Shown in pieces: positions 23,522 to 27,116 of a stretch of 27,116 bases of DNA (its first letter is position 1; every line of letters begins with the position of its first letter). Position numbers and translations under genes: made by a program. A model generated the notes under the pieces. The model was not told the DNA's origin and ran no database searches. It saw only the letters and a list, made by a program, of their open reading frames with translations. This DNA comes from Collinsella sp. GTDB lineage: Bacteria; Actinomycetota; Coriobacteriia; Coriobacteriales; Coriobacteriaceae. Where the stretch lies: positions 1 through 27,116 of the forward strand of contig JAGZWV010000037.1 in NCBI GenBank assembly GCA_018378775.1, given 5' to 3'.

Positions 23522-24151
23522 ATGAGGCTCATCGTTGTCGACGACGACCGCTTAGTGGTCGATTCGCTCAAGATTATCCTGGGCGCCCAGCCGCAGATCG
23601 AGGTAGTGGGTACCGGCGCCAACGGCAACGACGCGGTTTCGCTCTATGCCGAACACGCACCCGATATCGCGCTGCTCGACATTCAGATGCCGGAACGCGA
23701 CGGCCTATCGGCGGCACGCGAGATCCTTGAGCACGAACCCACGGCACGCGTGGTGTTTTTGACGACATTCTCGGATGACGAGTACATTGTGTCGGCGCTT
23801 AAACTGGGCGCCCGCGGCTACCTGATTAAAACCGATGTCGCCGCCATTCCACCAGCGTTGGCGCAGGTCATGGCTGGCAAGCGCGTGCTCGAGGGCAAGG
23901 CGATCGAGGACATCGATTTTGACGGAACGGACGTCGAGGCGGGCACGCCCCGCCGGCCCGCAGCCTTCGCCAGCCTGACCGACCGCGAGTTCGAAGTCGC
24001 CGAACTCATCGCCCGCGGCCTCGACAACAAAGAGATCGCCGCCACCGCCTACATGGGCGAAGGCACCGTGCGCAACCACATCAGCTCAATCCTGGCAAAG
24101 ATGGGCCTGCGCAACCGCACGCAGATCGCTATCGCCTACCTGCGAGGGTAG
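23522..24151 (+). CDS. NarL/LuxR-type response regulator
   Basis: 209 aa, starting 5 bp after the kinase stop, with GGAG inside the kinase's last codons. Receiver domain (1-120) with acidic pocket VVDDDR, phospho-acceptor Asp53 in LLDIQMP, the conserved Thr in LTTFSDD and Lys in LIKTD. LuxR-type helix-turn-helix at the C-terminus (about 150-209; LTDREFEVAELIARG, then NKEIAA and GTVRNHISSILAKMG). It is the partner of the upstream kinase; the divergent ABC-2 exporter is its likely target. Confidence 0.95.
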   Translation: MRLIVVDDDRLVVDSLKIILGAQPQIEVVGTGANGNDAVSLYAEHAPDIALLDIQMPERDGLSAAREILEHEPTARVVFLTTFSDDEYIVSALKLGARGYLIKTDVAAIPPALAQVMAGKRVLEGKAIEDIDFDGTDVEAGTPRRPAAFASLTDREFEVAELIARGLDNKEIAATAYMGEGTVRNHISSILAKMGLRNRTQIAIAYLRG

Positions 24152-24171
24152 TTGCCCGAAGACCGACCGTT

Positions 24172-24225
24172 CCGGCATAGCAAAATGGCTGCTACCGATT
24201 TAAGGCCATTTCAAAACTATGCCGG
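24172..24225. repeat. Alternative hairpin sharing the left arm of element A
   Basis: CCGGCATAG (24172-24180) pairs with CTATGCCGG (24217-24225), and inside it AAATGGC (24183-24189) pairs with GCCATTT (24205-24211). The distal strand is part of the left arm of element A, so the two hairpins exclude each other. It starts 20 bp after the response-regulator stop. Confidence 0.6.
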
Positions 24226-24365
24226 TTTACGGGGCCAAACTCAGGACCCCCATCCATACCCGCGTTTTCTGCAAAATGACGGCTCGTCTACCTGCGGTTT
24301 TATTTTCACGAATATCGGCATGGTTGGAGACTCGTAACTCAGCCCCGTAAACCGGCATAGTTTTG
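24212..24365. repeat. Long hairpin element A (24-bp perfect arms)
   Basis: Arms 24212-24235 and 24342-24365 are perfect inverted complements of 24 nt. Between them is a 74-nt core (24254-24327) that aligns without gaps to the core of element B, 56 of 74 identical. Core landmarks are CCATACC, CGTTTT, CAAAA, TCTACCTGCGGTTTT and GGCATGGTTGG. The arms are not alike between A and B. No credible ORF is present. Confidence 0.85.
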
Positions 24366-24456
24366 TTCGGGCGGCCCTGGACGAGTGCCTCCGCCAGCCT
24401 CGCGGGACCAAAATGATCCGTTTTCCTCCGTCCCCAAGGGATCAGCCGGAACCGCT

Positions 24457-24618
24457 CGCCACGAAATCGGCCCATCTACTACGTTTGACGCGATACCCAT
24501 GACCATACCTTCGTTTTGAACAAAACCACAGGCGTTCTACCTGCGGTTTTGTTTTCGCGTTTTTTGGCATGGTTGGGGGTAAGGGGCTAAACGTAGTAGA
24601 TGGGCCGGTTTCGTGGCG
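24457..24618. repeat. Long hairpin element B (30-bp arms)
   Basis: Arms 24457-24486 and 24589-24618 pair over 30 nt with a single T-G mismatch (24467 with 24608), which would be a G-U wobble in RNA. The core (24503-24576) is shared with element A. The core folds further: ACCAT with ATGGT, then CAAAACC (24521-24527) with GGTTTTG (24545-24551) and CAGG with CCTG around a 7-nt loop, giving one nearly continuous hairpin of about 160 nt. Same orientation as element A; the 91-bp spacer between them holds a TGATCC/GGATCA pair. Confidence 0.85.
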
Positions 24619-24630
24619 CGCCCCCGGCGC

Positions 24631-24673
24631 ATAAAAGCGCCGCCACGGAGGAGGGAGATGCCTCCGTGGCGGC
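24631..24673 (-). terminator. Rho-independent terminator of the LPXTG surface protein gene
   Basis: A perfect 13-bp GC-rich stem (24639-24651 with 24661-24673, 9-nt loop) followed on the minus strand by GCTTTTAT. It lies 76 bp past the stop codon. Confidence 0.8.
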
Positions 24674-24711
24674 TGGGGGTAGGAGTAGGTCGGAATTTAG
24701 CCCTGCCGGCC

Positions 24712-24735
24712 GCCCGGGGCCTTTTGGCCCCGGGC
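24712..24735. repeat. GC-rich hairpin just after the surface protein stop
   Basis: GCCCGGGGCC (24712-24721), loop TTTT, GGCCCCGGGC (24726-24735), a perfect 10-bp stem 13 bp past the stop. No T-run follows on either strand, so it more likely protects the 3' end than terminates. Confidence 0.6.
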
Positions 24736-24748
24736 GCTGCCAGCGTGC

Positions 24749-27116
24749 CTAGCGCTTACGGATACCCCAGACCAGGGCTCCGACACCGGCCGTGGCGATG
24801 ACAAATGCCATAAGCAGAGCGGCAGCCTGCTGGTCGCCTGTGGCGGGCAGGAAACCCTTGACCGTCTTAACGATGTTCGTCACGGTCTTGGGCGTGCCGG
24901 GATCGGGCGTCGGCACGGGCGTCTCGGGCTTCTTGTACGTGTTGTTGAACACGATACCCTCGACGCTCTTGTCGCCCTTGGTAAAGGCAACGTTCGCCTT
25001 GAGGTTGCCCTCGCCGTCGTCGACCACGTTGACGGTCGCGGTAAAGACGGACTTGTCGTAGGTCATACCGGCCTCGTCGCCCTTGACCTCGCTGATGGTG
25101 TAGACGTACGTACCGGGCTCGTCGTACTCGAACTTGTCGAAGTTGATCTTGCCGTCGGCATCGTTGGTAACCGTAGACTCGATGTCCTCGCCAACGAGCT
25201 TAAAGCTAAACTCGTCCTTCTTGAGCTCGCGTCCCTCGAGCACCTTGATGGCGCCGATGGAAACCTGCGTGGGCATGGCGTGATACTTGTTGGTAAAGCC
25301 AGCCGACTCGGTGGTTCCCTCGAGCTTGTGCGTCGCGGTCAGCGTGCCGTCGCCGTTGTCGGAGACGGTGGTCACGACGGTGTAGGTCGTGCCGTCATAG
25401 GTGACGCCCTTGTACAGGCCGAGCGCGTTGGGGCAAGCCTCGCGCAGCGTGTACGTGTGCGTACCGGGCGCCTCGTAGCGGATCGGGCTCAGCGTAACGT
25501 TACCGTTGGCGTCGTTGGTGCCACTAGCGACAGTCACGCCGTCCTCGAGCAGCTCAAACGTGAACTCGCCAGCTGCAAGGTCGCGGCCGGTCAGACGCTT
25601 AACCGTCTTGACCTGATCGGTCACGGAAGAATCGGTAGGTGCCACGCCGTACGTGTTGGTGAACGTAAAGGCCGCACCGTCGCCGCCGTCGCGCTTGACG
25701 ATCAGATGTCCGGCACCGTCATCGGTCACGGTGTAGGAAACCTTGCGCGTGGCGTTGGTGTCGTTGGTCACGCCAGGGGCGCTACCGGACTCGGCCACCG
25801 TGTAGGTAAAGGTGTGCGAGCGCGGGGCAGCGGGATCTGCGGGCTCGGACTCGTCGCTGGGCTCGTCGGCGTTGGCATCAGCGTCGGCGTCGGCCTCTTC
25901 AGCCTCTGCCTCGTCGGCCTCAGCCTCGTCAGCTTCGTCTGCCTCGGCCTTATCGGTCGCATCGTCCGTCACGCCCAGAGCGCGGTTGAGGTCCTCGAGC
26001 GTAAAGTGGATCTTGCCAAAGTCCACGTTGCCAGCCGCGTCGTTGGCTGCGGTCGCGCGCTCGGGCATCGGGGCACCCGCCTCATCGGCGGTCACGGTAA
26101 AGGTGAACTTACCCGCGATGTCGGCCGGGGTCAGGCCATCGGCGGCCTGGAGCTTCTTGGTGCCGGCGAGCGTGGCATCCACGGCCTCGGCGCCGTAGAC
26201 GTTCTCGAACAAGGGCTCGACGCCACCGTAGTCGACCGTTGCCGTCAGGGTACCGTCACCGTTGTCGACAACGATAACCTTAAAGTTAAAGAACCACGTT
26301 GTAGCGGAAACGCCATTCGGCAGCCCGAATAAATCTTCGTAGGCCGTGTAGTTAATGGTCCAGGCAAGCTTACCGTCCTTATCGGTACGATGGGCAAGCC
26401 CGGCCGCCTCGAGATTAGCAAGCATCTCAGTATCGTAGTGCAGCGCATCAAAGCTCACGTGCCCGCCGATATTGGGCTTGAGGTTTTCGTATGCCACAAG
26501 CTCACCCTGATAGGCGATGCCGAACCAGAACTCGCCGTCGACCATCGGACGACCGGTCAGGGTCTTGGTGGCGACAACCTGAGCAGCGGTACCGCCAGGC
26601 GTGTTGGTCGTAGCGCTGTAGCTGTTGTGGAACGGGACCAGGGCACTCTCGACCTTGTTCTCACCGCTCTTGTGGACCGTCGTATGCGTACCCTCGGGAC
26701 CGCCGGAGACGGTCGTCGTGGCGGTAAGCGTACCGGCGCCGTCATCGGCGATAGCAATCGTCACGGTGCGGACGGCGTCATCGTAGGTGTAACCGGGCTT
26801 GCCGTCATTCTTCTCGGCCACGGCGTACGTGAAGGTCTTGCCGGCGTCGGCCTGCGTAAACTTGACCTCATGGCCAGCCAGAATGTCAATCAGACCGACC
26901 GTCGCCTCTGCCGTTGCAGGGGACTTGAAGTTGTTGGCTCCGGGCAGCAGGCCAAGCGCGTTGGCCGAAGCCTCGTCGGCGGGCGTCACGGTAAAGGTGA
27001 ACTGACCCTCAGTCATGGGACGTCCGGAGAGGCTCTTGCTGAGCTTGAGGCCGCCGGCCGCGGTGTAGTTAAGCTCAGTGCGGTACGTGTTGGTGAAGCG
27101 TCCGTTTTCCTTCTTG
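24749..27116 (-). CDS. LPXTG-anchored surface protein with repeated pilin isopeptide domains (N-terminus beyond window)
   Basis: A cell-wall adhesin or pilin-type backbone; 788 residues are in view and the frame stays open to the window edge. Five FctA/Spy0128-like domains of about 110-180 residues are seen, each starting near a Lys in K-x-L-x-G-R and ending in F-x-N-x-Y. The partner Glu of the Lys-Asn isopeptide bond is visible in YAVAE, YTVAE, YTLRE and YTISE; the second complete domain lacks it. The third carries an insert of about 40 Ala/Asp/Glu residues. At the C-terminus come a Pro-rich spacer, sortase motif LPATG, one TM helix and RKR. A sortase gene is not in the window. Domain count and bond residues are read by eye. 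Confidence 0.88.
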   Translation of the reverse strand, partial: KKENGRFTNTYRTELNYTAAGGLKLSKSLSGRPMTEGQFTFTVTPADEASANALGLLPGANNFKSPATAEATVGLIDILAGHEVKFTQADAGKTFTYAVAEKNDGKPGYTYDDAVRTVTIAIADDGAGTLTATTTVSGGPEGTHTTVHKSGENKVESALVPFHNSYSATTNTPGGTAAQVVATKTLTGRPMVDGEFWFGIAYQGELVAYENLKPNIGGHVSFDALHYDTEMLANLEAAGLAHRTDKDGKLAWTINYTAYEDLFGLPNGVSATTWFFNFKVIVVDNGDGTLTATVDYGGVEPLFENVYGAEAVDATLAGTKKLQAADGLTPADIAGKFTFTVTADEAGAPMPERATAANDAAGNVDFGKIHFTLEDLNRALGVTDDATDKAEADEADEAEADEAEAEEADADADANADEPSDESEPADPAAPRSHTFTYTVAESGSAPGVTNDTNATRKVSYTVTDDGAGHLIVKRDGGDGAAFTFTNTYGVAPTDSSVTDQVKTVKRLTGRDLAAGEFTFELLEDGVTVASGTNDANGNVTLSPIRYEAPGTHTYTLREACPNALGLYKGVTYDGTTYTVVTTVSDNGDGTLTATHKLEGTTESAGFTNKYHAMPTQVSIGAIKVLEGRELKKDEFSFKLVGEDIESTVTNDADGKINFDKFEYDEPGTYVYTISEVKGDEAGMTYDKSVFTATVNVVDDGEGNLKANVAFTKGDKSVEGIVFNNTYKKPETPVPTPDPGTPKTVTNIVKTVKGFLPATGDQQAAALLMAFVIATAGVGALVWGIRKR

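Noticed and set aside
24212..24618. CRISPR array or tandem repeat
   Set aside because: Only two units, each an inverted-repeat hairpin; no regularly spaced identical direct repeats and no cas genes.
24167..24748. Protein-coding genes in the 24152-24748 gap
   Set aside because: Short open frames here lie within the hairpin arms and cores, have no SD and no recognisable sequence.

Overview
The window looks like chromosomal DNA from a Collinsella-like member of the Coriobacteriia (high-GC, gut-type Actinobacteria). This is an inference from protein character (a non-canonical NRAMP paired with an MgtE-like protein, an LPXTG pilin-type adhesin, many ABC transporter and two-component genes), high GC and short intergenic gaps. 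No rRNA, tRNA, CRISPR array, integrase or transposase gene was seen.

Layout. (1) 1-839, minus: ribokinase, cut by the window edge. (2) 1027-3243, plus: OatA-type membrane O-acetyltransferase with a complete SGNH domain. (3) 3355-6470, minus: a two-gene metal operon, an MgtE-like PRC/MgtE_N/CBS/5-TM protein followed by an NRAMP-related transporter whose metal-site motifs are altered. It is preceded by a leader of about 180 nt with competing stems and a hairpin that partly buries a Shine-Dalgarno sequence. (4) 6799-8205, minus: membrane-anchored NodB-fold protein lacking the usual metal-binding histidines. (5) 8278-9422, minus: YtxH-like and PRC-barrel envelope proteins, translationally overlapping. 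(6) 9559-12588, minus: a small protein resembling the cyanophycin-synthetase N-domain, a CNNM/CorC-type protein and a hemolysin III family protein. (7) 12775-13740, plus: membrane-anchored alpha/beta hydrolase behind a promoter carrying two similar palindromes. (8) 13992-15197, minus: DUF362 ferredoxin-type protein. (9) 15459-18859, minus: MacB/FtsX-type ABC exporter (ATPase plus 888-aa permease), bracketed by two near-identical 76-bp direct repeats. (10) 19124-22331, minus: ABC-2 exporter (ATPase plus two permeases), divergent from (11) 22531-24151, plus: NarX/LiaS-type histidine kinase, whose N-terminus appears frameshifted, and a LuxR-type response regulator. (12) 24152-24748: gene-free and packed with long inverted repeats. 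(13) 24749-27116, minus: LPXTG surface protein of repeated pilin-type isopeptide domains, cut at its N-terminus by the window edge.

Three genes relate to divalent cations, probably Mg2+ (MgtE-like, NRAMP-related, CNNM). Several act at the envelope (O-acetyltransferase, NodB-fold protein, YtxH/PRC, hydrolase, LPXTG adhesin). The two-component system next to the ABC-2 exporter has the arrangement of a drug or peptide sensing and export unit.

The most unusual non-coding material is a set of long hairpin elements. Two adjacent elements (24212-24365 and 24457-24618) share a 74-nt core (56 of 74 identical, no gaps). Each is enclosed by its own perfect or near-perfect arms of 24 and 30 nt, and the arms are unrelated between the two. 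A third, more distant element lies at 13778-13909 with 21-nt arms. Separately, short REP-like units built on TCATTGGGGAC occur at 6762-6801, 15281-15356 and 18942-19117.
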